From Meandrina meandrites (taxonomy: Eukaryota; Cnidaria; Anthozoa; Scleractinia; Meandrinidae), in NCBI GenBank assembly GCA_963693305.1, contig OY855905.1:47996444-48060443 (forward strand): 64,000 nt of DNA. Reading direction: 5' to 3'. This document shows positions 25,586 to 36,268 of this stretch, one piece after another. The notes beneath the pieces were generated by a model. The model saw nothing but the letters and a program-made list of their open reading frames with translations, ran no database searches and was not told the DNA's origin. The translations under genes were made by a program, and so were the position numbers. The first letter of the stretch is position 1. Every line of letters begins with the position of its first letter.

Positions 25586-26426
25586 AAATGACCTTGTTAC
25601 GAAGGTTTTGTTCGTTTTTCTGTCTCTATTCTATAACCTCCTTTAGTTTGATGCTATTGAAACTTATCAAAATTTGGAAAAATTGGAGCAGCGTTTTGCA
25701 GAGGACGTTCTGAGGACATTTAAGCCAAATATCAACCAAAACGGGTCAAACGCTACGTGTCCGCGAACGTAAAATGTCCACCCATGTTACGGCGACGTTT
25801 CTTTTCGAAGCAACCTTTTCTGGCACTGTGTTCTTAAGGGCTGATGAAGTATGATATTTGACATTGAAGGATAATTTCGAGTATCTACTGCAACAATCAT
25901 GGTGTCAGTGACAGATATCTCACTGATAAGAGAAAAGAACTCTTCATCTTTCTGTTCAGTATCTAGTTTTATTCTTATGGCACTCCAGAATGTACAAAAC
26001 GAAATTAAATAATATTTCAATTTAGAGCCAAAAGTGAACTCGCTTGATGTACACAAAACAATTGGCTTTACCTGTTGGCATGCAGCGAGTTTCAAGAAAT
26101 ATTAAATATTAAAATTTAAAATAGTTTAAACCTTGTAACGTGGATTCTAGGAAAGCTTTCCTATCGATTTTTTTTTGCGAAAAATAGAGATGCCAAAGTA
26201 GCCTCTTACATAACTAATAACTAAAACCCATTAGGACAGGAAATGCTACAATTTTCAATTAAACAAACAAGACGATGTACATGTTTTAGATTTGGACTGA
26301 TAAAGATGATATAGAGTTGTCAGAGATCGTTCTCAAGCACACATTAATAAGACTGTATGTCGACAAAGAATGTACTGTTCTATTTACAGGCGTTTTTGAG
26401 CCACCTTAGAGTTCTTATAATCCGTT

Positions 26427-26943
26427 CTATATCCTTTGACAAACAGACTCTAGAAATTCCCACGAACAGTTACCAATATCTACGTTTTCTAAGTCCACCA
26501 GAAACCGTGTAAGTTTGTCAACCTTGTCTTTATCTCTCGAATCGTAAGAGACTTCCTTTAATTCTCTTATCCTCGCCAAGCCAATATGAACTGAATTAAT
26601 GCGGTTCTGTAGTTCGAGGTATAAAGCTATGTTGTTAGCGTCTGCAACATTTGGACTCAAGAGCAATCGCATGTGTGGAAGATCGTCATAATGGTGTTTA
26701 TTCACAAAATCCGGAATATTACACATATTGTCTTCAATTTTCTCAACTTCAGCTAGTGCTTCACCATAGCGTTCGCCAATAAACTCCATTCTCTTCCATT
26801 CTCGTGTTAAAGATGAGTAATGGTCGATCCGGACAAATCCCTGCACTTGCGAACTCTGATGAATGCTTTTCATCTTGGCAGAAATCGAAACGAAAAGTGC
26901 TCTTGTCTTAATCTCAGTTGTATTCTCTGTTCTCTTGTCATTT
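26427..26943 (-). CDS. gene A exon 2
   Basis: The exon opens NDKRTENTTEIKTRALFVSI and matches gene B exon 2 (EQKRTEDKLDVEVRVLFFTI). It ends CQRI then stop. Confidence 0.8.
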
Positions 26944-27514
26944 CTATTTAAAAATAAACAAACAAGCATTTTAGCAATTCCGATCAACTTTCGTGTTTAA
27001 TTGCGTATAATTAAAATTCTAGCTAACGGCTTTCCTCGGGACATAATTTTCTGACTCTTACAGAGGGGTAGTAACCTGTCAAACCCGCATACTAGTATCA
27101 GTAGTATGAGAGTATCTTAAACTTTTCTCACCTTTCGTAGTCCATAGTCACAATCAAAATATCTTCCATACCAATCTCAATTCCTTCAACAATGAAATTC
27201 ATTCCTTTGTCAGAGTACGTTGGTGTTTCTTTGTCGGGAAGGAGGTAACCTTTGCGGACGTAAACTGAACAAGACAAGGAAATTACTTCTCGTTTGGTAG
27301 AAGATTCATCTTTGTGTTGATACTTTGCCGAAGCTTCGGCGCGACCCATCAACACAGAGACCTTGCCTTCTACTTCTAAATTCATCACATAGTCTTTTAC
27401 TTCACTGCTTTGGTGACGACTTGATGAGTAGGAACATAACGGGGAACTTATGAAACGTGGAAAGTTCTTTTTATCAAACTTCACAGCATTGCTGAGAGGC
27501 ACTTGGCTCAGCAT
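26427..27514 (-). CDS. gene A: two-exon protein with SNTX N-terminus-like module, 299 residues
   Basis: Exon 27514-27132 (383 nt) ends GAAAG before a GTGAG donor. Exon 26943-26427 (517 nt) follows the acceptor TTTAAATAG. Together they make 900 nt, split at phase 2 exactly as in gene B. The first exon (SSPLCSYSS, SSEVKDYVMNLEVEGKVSVL, ASAKYQHKDESSTKREVISL, VEGIEIGMEDILIVTMDYE) resembles the first coding exon of genes C, D and E around the DLLNV...AAGQYIN stretch and so may be an SNTX/MACPF-derived module. The MACPF signature is absent. The second exon (MKSIHQSSQVQGFV, VDLENVDIGNCSWEFLESV) is mostly helical and of unknown function. No signal peptide or membrane segment is visible. The start was chosen because it aligns with the gene B start. 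The family link is inference. Confidence 0.75.
27132..27514 (-). CDS. gene A exon 1
   Basis: The exon starts MLSQVPLSNAVKFDKKNFPR and ends ILIVTMDYE plus two bases of a split arginine codon. Confidence 0.8.
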
Positions 27515-27599
27515 TTTGCGGAATTCGAGTCTTCGAATTGATGTCTGAATCAGTCAATCAGTAACTTAAGTACGTACACGTCAAGGTTGCGGTTAAAGT

Positions 27600-27960
27600 C
27601 TAAGCGGAATGATTTATATGTCTTCCTGTTTTTTTTTTTTTTGTATGATGTCGATATAGCTGAAGACATGCATCACTAATCCGCGTGAGAACTAATTGTA
27701 TTGGTCCCGTTTGCAATGGGCCGAGACCTATTTAAAAGTTACTCACACGCAGTCATTAGTTTAAAAATAAAGTGGCGTCACGTCTATTATATACCCAAGA
27801 TAGCAATTAGACACGTTTTGTAACCAAACATAAAAAGATCAAAACGCCCAAAATAAACAATAGTAGTTTCATGTCTTCCTGTTTTTGTGGACTATGACCT
27901 TAACGCAGCTTCATTTTAGAATCGTTGATTGGAGTTAAAGAAATATAATATACATTCTTT
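27600..27960. promoter_or_regulatory. region upstream of gene A sharing a motif with the tandem array
   Basis: On the minus strand, the words AAAAACAGGAAGACAT and CTATTGTTTATTTTGGGCG occur here. They match AAAAACAGGAACACATAGCT and GCTATTGTTTAGTTTAGGTG in every 2.3-kb array unit. The shared block may be an old promoter segment carried by both, or simply a diffuse repeat. There is no direct evidence of function. Confidence 0.35.
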
Positions 27961-28079
27961 AAGCAAACTACTTTTAAGATATTTGAACGAAATTATATTG
28001 AAATGTGTCACTCGGTTTAATTGTAAATCTGTTAAAGCCGATCATGAGAAATTGTATACTCAAAATGCAGTAATTAAGG

Positions 28080-28290
28080 TTATAAGGGAGGGTAGTAAAA
28101 GTCGACTCGTATCGCTAAAAGTCGACTCGACTTATTGGAAGTCTAGTTGCGAAAAGACTTAGCGTAGGATACAGTAAGGTAATTAGGGAGGGTAGCAAAA
28201 GTCGGCGACTCGACTCGAGTCGTCATGACTCGTCTCGCTAAAGTCGACTCGACTTATTGAAAGTCTAGTTGCAGGAAGGTTGTAATGGAG
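28080..28290. repeat. GACTCG-rich repeat, left cluster
   Basis: Two direct copies of GGAGGGTAG(T/C)AAAAGTCG...GTCGACTCGACTTATTG lie here. The same GTCGAGTC/GACTCG words recur, largely in opposite orientation, at 30060-30285. The two clusters may be subterminal repeats of one element of about 2.2 kb. Confidence 0.5.
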
Positions 28291-29324
28291 GGTAGTAAAC
28301 TCATCGGAAGCCAATAGGCCTTATTTATGATGTCTTTACGTTCAAAATTCACCACCAAGCCACGCTTACGCAAATTATTCTCAGCCCTCTGCCACCTTCG
28401 TGCAGTTTTCACGCGGGTATTCTTTTCATCTTTGCTGCTTTGGAAATTCGTTCATGATAAAATAGTAAAGGAATTAATGAGGCCCTGTTAGAGGTGTTAG
28501 AGGGATAAAAGAATACTGGTAAAATAATTTAAGGGATCCAATCGTTCACATAATGATAGTAATGTGCGAAAATGCCACACCCAACCAAAACCAATCATAT
28601 CATCTGGCCCTCTAAAACTGTCACAGCTTAAGTTCTCGAAAACGCAGCCGCAATAATCAAAATGTCATGTTGAGAGCGTGGTAGGTATGTTTTTTTTTCT
28701 CAAAAACACAGTAAGTCAACGTTCGCAAGCAATTAATAAGAAACGTTTATAGAAGTTCCATGTAAAGAAACCCACGCGTTCAAACAAAAGAAAGTTGTGA
28801 AAAGATTTCACATACAGACAAACATTTACTCGGCGAGCGTGTGCGGCAATTTCATTTATTTCCTTTACAATGTTCACTTCTGTAATGGCAACGACATGAT
28901 GGAACGCAGTAACCGGCCGAAAGACTAGAAAAAAGATTTTAGATTAAATTACGAGCTAGCTGGTTGTTGCCTGTGTTCAGATGAGATTAACACTCAAAAG
29001 CTAAAGGTTATTAAACAATGAAAAAGTTTGACAGAAGGATTCTGCTATAAATGATAACGGAAGTCGAAAATTTGTTGAAAGGAAATGCAACAATTGGCAT
29101 AAAGACGAGAAGAAGATTCTTTCACAAAAGAAGCTGTTGAGACCAGTTTCGCAAAGAACGCAAGAATGGCCGCCCTAAGATATACTGCGAAGAAACACGA
29201 CTTCTTTCTGACGACTTCTTTCGAAGAAAAAAGTGTGCGGTAGAAGGAAAATGGTTTAAAGCTTTAAACGCGTTTTTCCCTCTCATGCATAATGTTGTTG
29301 GTTGATACTTCGAGCGTGGTCTTA

Positions 29325-29460
29325 AGAATGAGACCGAATATTCCGCATTTCACTCTAAAGAATCAAACTGAATATTCCGCGTTTCGTTCAAAGAATCAGT
29401 GAGACCGAATATTCCGTGCTTCGATCTGAAGTCATCAGACCGAATCACCGAACATTCCGC
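29325..29460. repeat. minisatellite with GACCGAATATTCCG units
   Basis: About four irregular copies of a unit of 38-40 bp containing GACCGAATATTCCGC and AAAGAATCA. Confidence 0.6.
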
Positions 29461-29462
29461 CA

Positions 29463-29975
29463 AAAAGTACCATTTGCTTGCATACTATAGAACGAGTAAT
29501 TCATAGTATGGCTTGTATCATGCCTGGGTTTGCTCGCCGACGTTTGTGCTTTACATTATATTCATGCGTAGTTTTCCTGTTTGATCTTGGTGTTGGTAGT
29601 TCTTTTGCGACTCGTGTCGAGTTGTGACGAGTCGCCATAAACGTATCATTTGCCTGCACACGTTTATAGAACCAGTAATACATAGTATGGCTTGTATCAT
29701 GCCTGGGTGTGCTCGCCCGTTTTTGTTCTTTACATTCATTCTGCGTTTTGCCAAAAAGTACCATTTGCCTGCACACGTTTCTAGAACGAGAAATACATAT
29801 TATGGCTTGTATCATGCCTGGGTGTGCTCGACCGTTTTTGTGCTTTACATTCATTCCGCCTTTTGCTAAAAAAAGTACAATTTGCCTGCACACGTTTATA
29901 GAACGAGAAATACATAGTATGGCTTGTATCACGCCTAGGTGTGCTCGATCGTTTTTGTGCTTTACATTCATGAGT
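29463..29975. repeat. minisatellite, four copies of a roughly 115-bp unit
   Basis: Each copy contains AGTACCATTTGCCTGCACAC, TATGGCTTGTATCATGCCTG and GTGCTTTACATTCAT. The second copy is preceded by a spacer with GACTCGTGTCGAG. The frames open on both strands through this stretch follow the repeat and are not genes. Confidence 0.8.
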
Positions 29976-30059
29976 ATTTTTCTTGGTGTTTCTAGTTATT
30001 TTGAGACTCTTGTTGTGTTGTGGCGAGTGGTGGACATTTTTCTATCCTCCCACCGGCTT

Positions 30060-30285
30060 TTGTTTACGAATCGACTTTCATTGAGTCGAGTCGACACGTG
30101 TTGGAACGAGTCGTGACGACTCGGTTGAGTCGTGACGAGTCGTCAACATTTTGTAGCCTCCGACATCCATCAGTTTTACTTCCGGTAAGCGTTTCAACTA
30201 TGGATTTCCACTTCCGGAAAGATTTGCGACTAGACTTCCGCTAAGTCGAGTCGTCAGTGCTTGTAGACGACTCGAGTCTATGCAG
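30060..30285. repeat. GACTCG-rich repeat, right cluster
   Basis: Dense GAGTCG/GACTCG words (for example GAGTCGTGACGACTCGGTTG) form many overlapping hairpins. The cluster ends in GACTAGACTTCCGCTAAGTC, a partial inverse of the left cluster's GACTTATTGGAAGTCTAGTT. Confidence 0.55.
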
Positions 30286-30484
30286 GTGTATTGGACATGG
30301 ATGGAGTGGCAAGCGTTTCAAAATAAAGATTTTACCATTACCATTACCATCGCCCGTCCACAAGAAAACGCTTCGAAAATGCTAATACCGCTGACGGAGC
30401 ATGAAAAGGTAAGGGTAAAGGTAAAGCAACACGGTTTGTGTTTAAAGCTAGAAGCTTGTGGGGCCGTGTATATGAAACAAATAT

Positions 30485-30685
30485 TAAATAAACATAACAT
30501 GATTAAAAATCCCAACTGGCAGGAGGCAGACCAGTTGGCTATTTACAAGCATGACCGAGGATTTGAACTCGGGACAACCGAGAACAAATTCAGATAGTGG
30601 TCAGAACGGGACTTGAACCCGGGACCTCCGGATTTCAAGTCCAGCGCTCTAACCACTCGGCCATGCTGCCTCCGCATGCGTATTT
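30485..30685 (-). mobile_element. tRNA-derived SINE
   Basis: The minus strand has a tRNA-like head (GCATGGCCGAGTGGTTAGAG, CTGGACTTGAAATCC, then B box GGTTCAAGTCC). A body containing CCAACTGGTCTGCCTCCTGC and CAGTTGGGATT follows. The same body follows a different tRNA-like head at 42887-43143. The anticodon position would read TGA, but the body shows this is a SINE and not a working tRNA gene. Confidence 0.75.
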
Positions 30686-31649
30686 ACCAGTAAAATGAGC
30701 CGGCAAGATAGCACGTGGCGCCCTTTTCTTTGTTTATTTACTTTTCTTGGAATCGTTTTGCTTGTGTCTTTGTTGGAAACTTCAAAATTTTCACACAAAT
30801 AGTTTAATAATGTCACAGTGAGGACAAAAACCGGGTAGAACTCAGGGCAAGAGCAAGGCTGGCTCGTTTGTTTGAACAAATGACGAAATGGAGCTGTTTC
30901 TTAAAGTAACAGTCGAATAATAGAGTCGCTAAGACCTCGGAAAGGAAAATACGAGAAAATAGAGAATGTGAATATTCTAGGAAAATTCAGATTAGGAATC
31001 ATGCTTTCGCGCGGAGTAACCTGGATCTAATACTGTGACATCATCGTTTTCGCAAAGTTCCGCTTTACCACTTTCACCCGAGAATATGAAGACGGCGTTT
31101 TCAAAAATTTCTACTCTGGAGACCGTTGTCGATAAATTGCGTTTTCGGTGACCGTTTTCACCGGAAGCGTGTGGACGGAAAAAGTTGAAACGAATACGTG
31201 TGGACGGGGCCTAATTAAATGGAAAATCACTGTGAAGTCGCACGCGCGTGTGGGAGCTCGTAATATCGCAGTTTTCCCAGTCGTCGAATGTGTGGAAATT
31301 TCGCCCCAGAGGTTCCAGTTGATATTTCCCAACTTGCCGGATTCTGGTTGAGGAAAAGTAGCGACAATTTTTTACGTTTTCAGAAATTTCCTTCACATTG
31401 CGTTAAGGTGACGCCAATTTTATTGTCTATACTCTCATCAACTATATCTCTCGGATGACGAAAGATACTGGGTGTCTACCATTTACCAAAGCATTCCGGA
31501 AATATCAATTGGGATGTGAATGGTAACACTGCTTTGGTTTGCCCGAATGAAAATTTACATAATAAACGAAACGTCTTATTTTTGGCAAATGTTCGATTTC
31601 TTCGTTAATAAATAATGAAGATGGTGAATGGTAAGTTCGGTGAGTAAAT

Positions 31650-31880
31650 GATAATTATCATATGTTTATTTTGTCACGAGCGTGGGACAAAGAAAAACTT
31701 CTGAGTCCCCGACGGGAATCGAACCTATGGCCTCCCAGATACCGGTTGGGCGCTCTTACCACTGAGCTACGAGAGACTCGTGGTGAGCTAGGCCATTTTT
31801 CTAGATTCAAATACAGCTATTTCGAGAAAGGTTGTCGGAAAAAAGCAACGAAGTGCACGCGACAAGACCGAAAGGTGGTC
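31650..31880 (-). mobile_element. tRNA-derived SINE, left arm of an inverted pair
   Basis: The minus strand carries CTCGTAGCTCAGTGGTAAGA (A box) and GGTTCGATTCCCGTC (B box), then the tail TCCCACGCTCGTGACAAA. Upstream flank sequence to GCGACAAGACCGAAAGGTGG is also shared with the right arm at 32165-32325. Confidence 0.7.
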
Positions 31881-32164
31881 TGGGTATTCACTGGAATTTT
31901 GCATATTGGCCTAGAGGAAATGTACAAGTTTGTATTTTTGCACGTGGAGAATTTGTTTTCCTTTTCTCTTAGGAGGCCTTAATATGAAGTTTCACTTTTA
32001 CTGTCACATATCTTTGAGTGAGGAAAATTCTTCTAAAATCCAGAGTGGCTAAACGTACCTTGTTTCCACATTCTGAAGAGAAAGAAAACGTGCAAATTCG
32101 CGTTTAGTTTGTCTTTATATCTCATTAGTATTCAACACGTGCAGTAGCTCAATACTTCTACCCA

Positions 32165-32325
32165 TACTACCTTTCGGTCTTGTCGCGTTTACTTGTGTGC
32201 ATTATTCCGACATTGTTTCTCGAAATAGCTGTGAATGACATCTGGTATCTGAGAGGCCATAGATTCGATTCCCGTCGAGGAATTTTTTCTGTGTCCCACG
32301 CTCGTGACAAATGAACATATCATCT
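32165..32325 (+). mobile_element. tRNA-derived SINE, right arm, A-box part deleted
   Basis: The sequence mirrors 31650-31880, with TTTCGGTCTTGTCGCG, TTTCTCGAAATAGCTGTGAA, ATTCGATTCCCGTCGAGG and TCCCACGCTCGTGACAAA. About 70 bp holding the A box is missing between CTGTGAATGACA and TCTGGTATC. The flanks duplicate along with the SINE, so this is a segmental inverted duplication and not a second insertion. Confidence 0.7.
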
Positions 32326-32898
32326 TTACAAGATCTTCGTTTTATCGATTGAAATGATTGCGTGACAGTGAAGTCATTATGATTCATTACATCATGAACA
32401 TTTTTGTCACGTTCAACCTTGTTATGGCTTCCCGTGGTTTCGTTGCAATCATTGTTAATATCGCCGATATATACAATAATAATAACAATATATTAATATG
32501 AGCAGGGACAACAGACTTGAACTTAGTTAAATACTTTCCATCTTTACAGAAATCGGAAAGAAATGGTTTTCTTGCCGGCTGAGCCTGCGAAAGGGGCAAG
32601 AAATAAAGTTCTCTCACACTGAATGGGGGACCCTGGGTTCGGGTCATGATATCAGTTTTCACACTTGGTCATGTGGCAACAGCCTTCCCACCGCACGACC
32701 CCACCCCCCACCCCCTTCTCCGCCTCTTCACCAGTCTGGATAAGTTTGACCTAGGTAAAATAGGATGAGCGAAGTGTTTTTGCATTTCTGTCTGAGCTAG
32801 TAGGTTTATGATTTCCATTTCTGTAAATTTTGGTGATGTTGTTTCAGAAATGTAAAAAAGCGCTGTTGCATTGTTATGGGGCTTACAAATGGCATTCA

Positions 32899-33060
32899 AT
32901 GTGAGAGAATAGTACTCTCACTTCAACATCTGACTTGTCCTCTGTTCCCTTCTGTTCTCTGTAAAGTTTAAACAAATTAAGCGTTATGTCATTTCTAAAG
33001 TGAAAAATGCCTAAGTTAGGAAGCATTGTTTGCAGTTCGATCTCAATATAATTACACCGA
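32899..33060 (-). pseudogene. fragment of gene B exon 2 plus intron
   Basis: The sequence AGAATAGTACTCTCACTTCA, through ACTTGTCCTCTGTTC, to TTTGCAGTTCGATCTCA matches 34245-34380 at the exon 2 / intron junction of gene B, in the same orientation. Only the first part of the exon is present, so it cannot code on its own. Confidence 0.7.
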
Positions 33061-33182
33061 CTGATGAAGGAACAACCTCTGGCTTTTTCATGTTTTATCT
33101 ATCATATCGCCGAATATGTGTTAGCTTTGTCGGCCCAATTTATTCTTAAAACAAGAAGCTTTTTCATACAATAAAACCTGGC

Positions 33183-33396
33183 AGTGGCAAACGAGGGCAC
33201 ATTGTTGCTCGTGATGTTACTTAGGTGGGCAAACGAGCGGGAAACAAAACAAATGTTTTGTTTCCGTGGTGCGCAAACCTGGAAACATTTGTTAAGGACA
33301 CAAAATGTTCCTGAAAGAAATCAGAAACATTTTTCGTATCTCGGACACAAATTCTGTGTCCGCAACAAATGTTGTGCGCGCGGACAACCACATTAT
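33183..33396. mobile_element. diverged relative of the 22189-22408 MITE
   Basis: It shares GGCAAACGAGG, GGACACAAAATGTTCCTGAA, AGAAATCAGAAACATTTTT and GTCCGCAACAAATGTT in the same order as the 220-bp MITE. Ends are decayed and no target duplication is clear. Confidence 0.7.
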
Positions 33397-33827
33397 TGAT
33401 TCACACACAAAGACACATCATCATTGCCGACTGGATGGGATTTAAAAATTGTTAATTTTAAAAATAAGGTACCCAATCTCCCCGAATTACACGACATGAG
33501 GTCCAATAACTATATGACTAAGTGTTTTAATGAGGAGATTTCCGGGTTTCTGCCCTTCATTGATTTCATACTGAGCTCTAACAGTGGTTATCTTCCTTTT
33601 ACCAGCCTAGTAAACAACAACAAGTTGACAGACACATGCTTTAATTTATTCTCTATGATATAATGTTAACGGCAGTGCATTCACCTTCACCTTCACCTGT
33701 CCCCTGGCGCCAAGTTGCCGCATAGGACCTCAACGGCAGTGCATTACTTTGAATTGCCTTTCTTCTATATAGAGCGTTTTGTTATTACTTTTTCACAAAA
33801 CTTGTTTAATATTCTTCTTAATGCTAT

Positions 33828-34299
33828 CTAAAATGTCCCACGAATTGTCCTTGATTGTAAGCTTGGCAGCTCTTTCAGTAAGCTACTAAGTCGTTCAGTT
33901 TTGTCGCTAGTTCCATATGCCTCAGATTCAGCTATTTGTATCTGAAGGGTTTTGATTTCATTTTGCAGTTCAAGGGAAAGACCGATGTTCTTGGCGTCTT
34001 GTGCGCATGGCCTTTGCACAAAGCGCAAGCATGAGAGCTGGTTATATGGCGTTCGTTTTACCACATCCGGGATAACGGTCATACCTGCCTCAATTCTTTG
34101 CACTTCAGTCATAGCGTCTTCATAAACACTGGCGTCGAACTGGAGATGTCTCCATTCTCCTGTTTTGGACGAATAATGGTCGACTAGAACAAAACCTCTT
34201 TGACTTGAAGTTTGATGAATACTTTCCATCTTTTTAGATATCGTAAAGAATAGTACTCTCACTTCAACATCTAACTTGTCCTCTGTTCTCTTTTGCTCT
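33828..34299 (-). CDS. gene B exon 2
   Basis: The exon covers EQKRTEDKLDVEVRV to RTIRGTF and stop. It lacks about 15 C-terminal residues relative to gene A. Confidence 0.8.
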
Positions 34300-35531
34300 C
34301 TGTAAGTTAAGGTTTAAACAAATTAAGCATAATGCCATTTAAAAAGGAAAATTGTCTAAGATTTGTCTGCAGTTCGATCTCACTTGCGTTCAACAATAGA
34401 GAGTTGTGAAGACAGCGCTCTTACAAAGGGAGTGTATCGCGCGTTCTAGGGGGCAGTAGAGACCCTGGGAGAGAGGTTGAAGGGGGTCCTGTTATAGAAT
34501 ACATACGTAAAGATAAAGAGCACTAACATATTCTACTAAAAGAAACAGAAAGAATTGTAATGGAAAAATTTTTAGGCGTTGTGTTCGGCGTTTCCGGGTT
34601 TCAATGCTTGCGTGTGAACTTATATAGAGATGATGTCATTCTTAGCAACAAGTTGATTGGCAGCATTTAATTTGTCACTGTATCCTGGCACCGCTGCGAT
34701 GACAAAGGAATTTTCCGCCTTAATCCCCGCCTTACTTATCTCCCCTAGACACGCTTTACTTGGTCACTGTTGACCATCTTCTTTGATTTATTATTATTTG
34801 CACTATGAGCTAAATGAGCTAAAATATTAATTTTCGGATACCATTTTAGCCAAACAACAACGTTTTGAACCCTGTATTTATCTGGGAGAAATGAAGTACA
34901 CAGTAATAAGGTTATGGCGGCGTTTGTTTGCACACTGGTGCGCCATTTCGTCCGCAAAGGAGCTCTACAAAATAGTCACGACAGATGCTAATCAATGGGA
35001 GTCACGCAAAGCAAATCACGCGAATTTCGTGATTTATGAGACAATGAAGCTTGCGAGTGCAGATGTACTTCCGGCTGTCTCTTGTCTCCGCCGAAAAATG
35101 AAGTGAAAAGTCTAAACGGTTTGTAAGAAAATAGCTGCGTTTGAAACTTTGTAAACTCACCTTTCCACTTCCGTTGTGACGATTAAAATCTCCTCCAAGC
35201 CAATCTCTATTCCCTCAACAGTGAAACCATCATGATTGTCAACATACGTCGGAGTTTCTTTGCCACTAACAAGGAAGCCTTTTCGCGTGTAAACTGAGGA
35301 AGACAAAGAAATAACTTCTCGTTCACTGGATGCATTTTCTTCGCGTTGATATTTGGCCGAAGCGGCGGCGATACCACCTAACACGGATACAGTGCCACTC
35401 ACGGCTACGTTCAATAAATAATCCCTGACTTCTCCTCTTCGGTGGCATTCTGAAGAAAACGAACACAATGGCGAGAACCTGAACTGGTTAAATTTTCCAT
35501 CGTGTTGCAATGCAACCTCGTTGCAAAACAT
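33828..35531 (-). CDS. gene B: two-exon protein with SNTX N-terminus-like module, 280 residues
   Basis: Exon 35531-35161 (371 nt) ends GAAAG at a GTGAG donor. Exon 34299-33828 (472 nt) follows the acceptor TTAACTTACAG. The total is 843 nt with a phase 2 split, as in gene A. The start codon is the one that aligns with gene A (MFCNEVALQHDGKFNQFRFS). A longer upstream open frame to 35720 has no counterpart in A and includes hydrophobic residues that may be chance. Shared blocks are SPLCSFSS, EVRDYLLNVAVSGTVSVLGG, ASAKYQREENASSEREVISL and VEGIEIGLEEILIVT in exon 1, and MESIHQTSSQRGFVLVDHYS in exon 2. Exon 1 resembles the corresponding SNTX-like region in C, D and E; no MACPF signature, GTPase or Hint is present. 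Function unknown. A partial exon 2 copy lies 1.3 kb downstream. Confidence 0.8.
35161..35531 (-). CDS. gene B exon 1
   Basis: The exon covers MFCNEVALQHDG to LIVTTEVE plus two bases of the split codon. It is 12 nt shorter than gene A exon 1. Confidence 0.8.
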
Positions 35532-36268
35532 TTTCTCGGAATATGCGTCTAGAAATTTTCTTTTTAAAGCAGAGATGCAAAAAAAGATATAAATAGTTAT
35601 GATGTATGCAATATCTCGTGACACACCGCTTGCCGTCCGGGTACTGCCTCTGCTTGCCGTGCGAAACGAACAACAGCAAAAGATAGCCAGTGGATATTTA
35701 CAATTAATGGGCTTCTCCACTTATCTCCTTGCAAAACACCAGAAAGAATGTTTGTTTGGATGATGGGTTCAGTATTTACAGGTTCGGTTCATCACATTAA
35801 TAATGCTCGGTCGCTGTCTGTGCCCCTCTCCTCCATCACGCGCAGCTTTGGTTATGTGTTGGAGAAAATACAATTTCCAGTGTTCAATTTTGTTGTTCGT
35901 AGTTACTGAAGTCAGATTTGGCTGAATAAAAGGATATTAACAACGGATGATAAAGGCTTGCCTTTGCTTCGTTTCCGGCTAAGCTTGCGAAAGTGAAACT
36001 GACAGAACTGAGCATGACTGTCACGCATGCTAATGACACAATTTCTAAACAAAAGAATCCTATTAATCTAAATAAGCTACTATTACCATTTCTGAATTTC
36101 ATGTTGTGGCACTGATGCAATCAAACTCAAAACTTTTGCATATTCGTATTGCAAAGGCAACCTTGTTGCTTCACATTTTAGTCCGGCTACCGGCAGTGAC
36201 GGTAAACTTCCGGCACTGAGGGGTAATTTGACGAACACCGAACACAAAATCACCGAAACAAGCAAAAC

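Noticed and set aside
25787..26095. 102-codon minus-strand frame downstream of gene A
   Set aside because: Composition looks partly coding and a CAG precedes it, but there is no paralogous copy, family match or linking donor; gene A already ends at 26427.
29463..29975. CRISPR-like regular repeats
   Set aside because: Units of about 115 bp are directly adjacent with no spacers of constant size, and the setting is an animal genome; it is a minisatellite.
30600..30685. Possible tRNA-Ser gene on the minus strand
   Set aside because: The same SINE body as at 42.9 kb is attached, so it is a retroposon head.
35532..35720. Longer N-terminus for gene B with a hydrophobic stretch
   Set aside because: Gene A has no counterpart and the alignment begins at the internal ATG at 35531; the extension may be 5' UTR.
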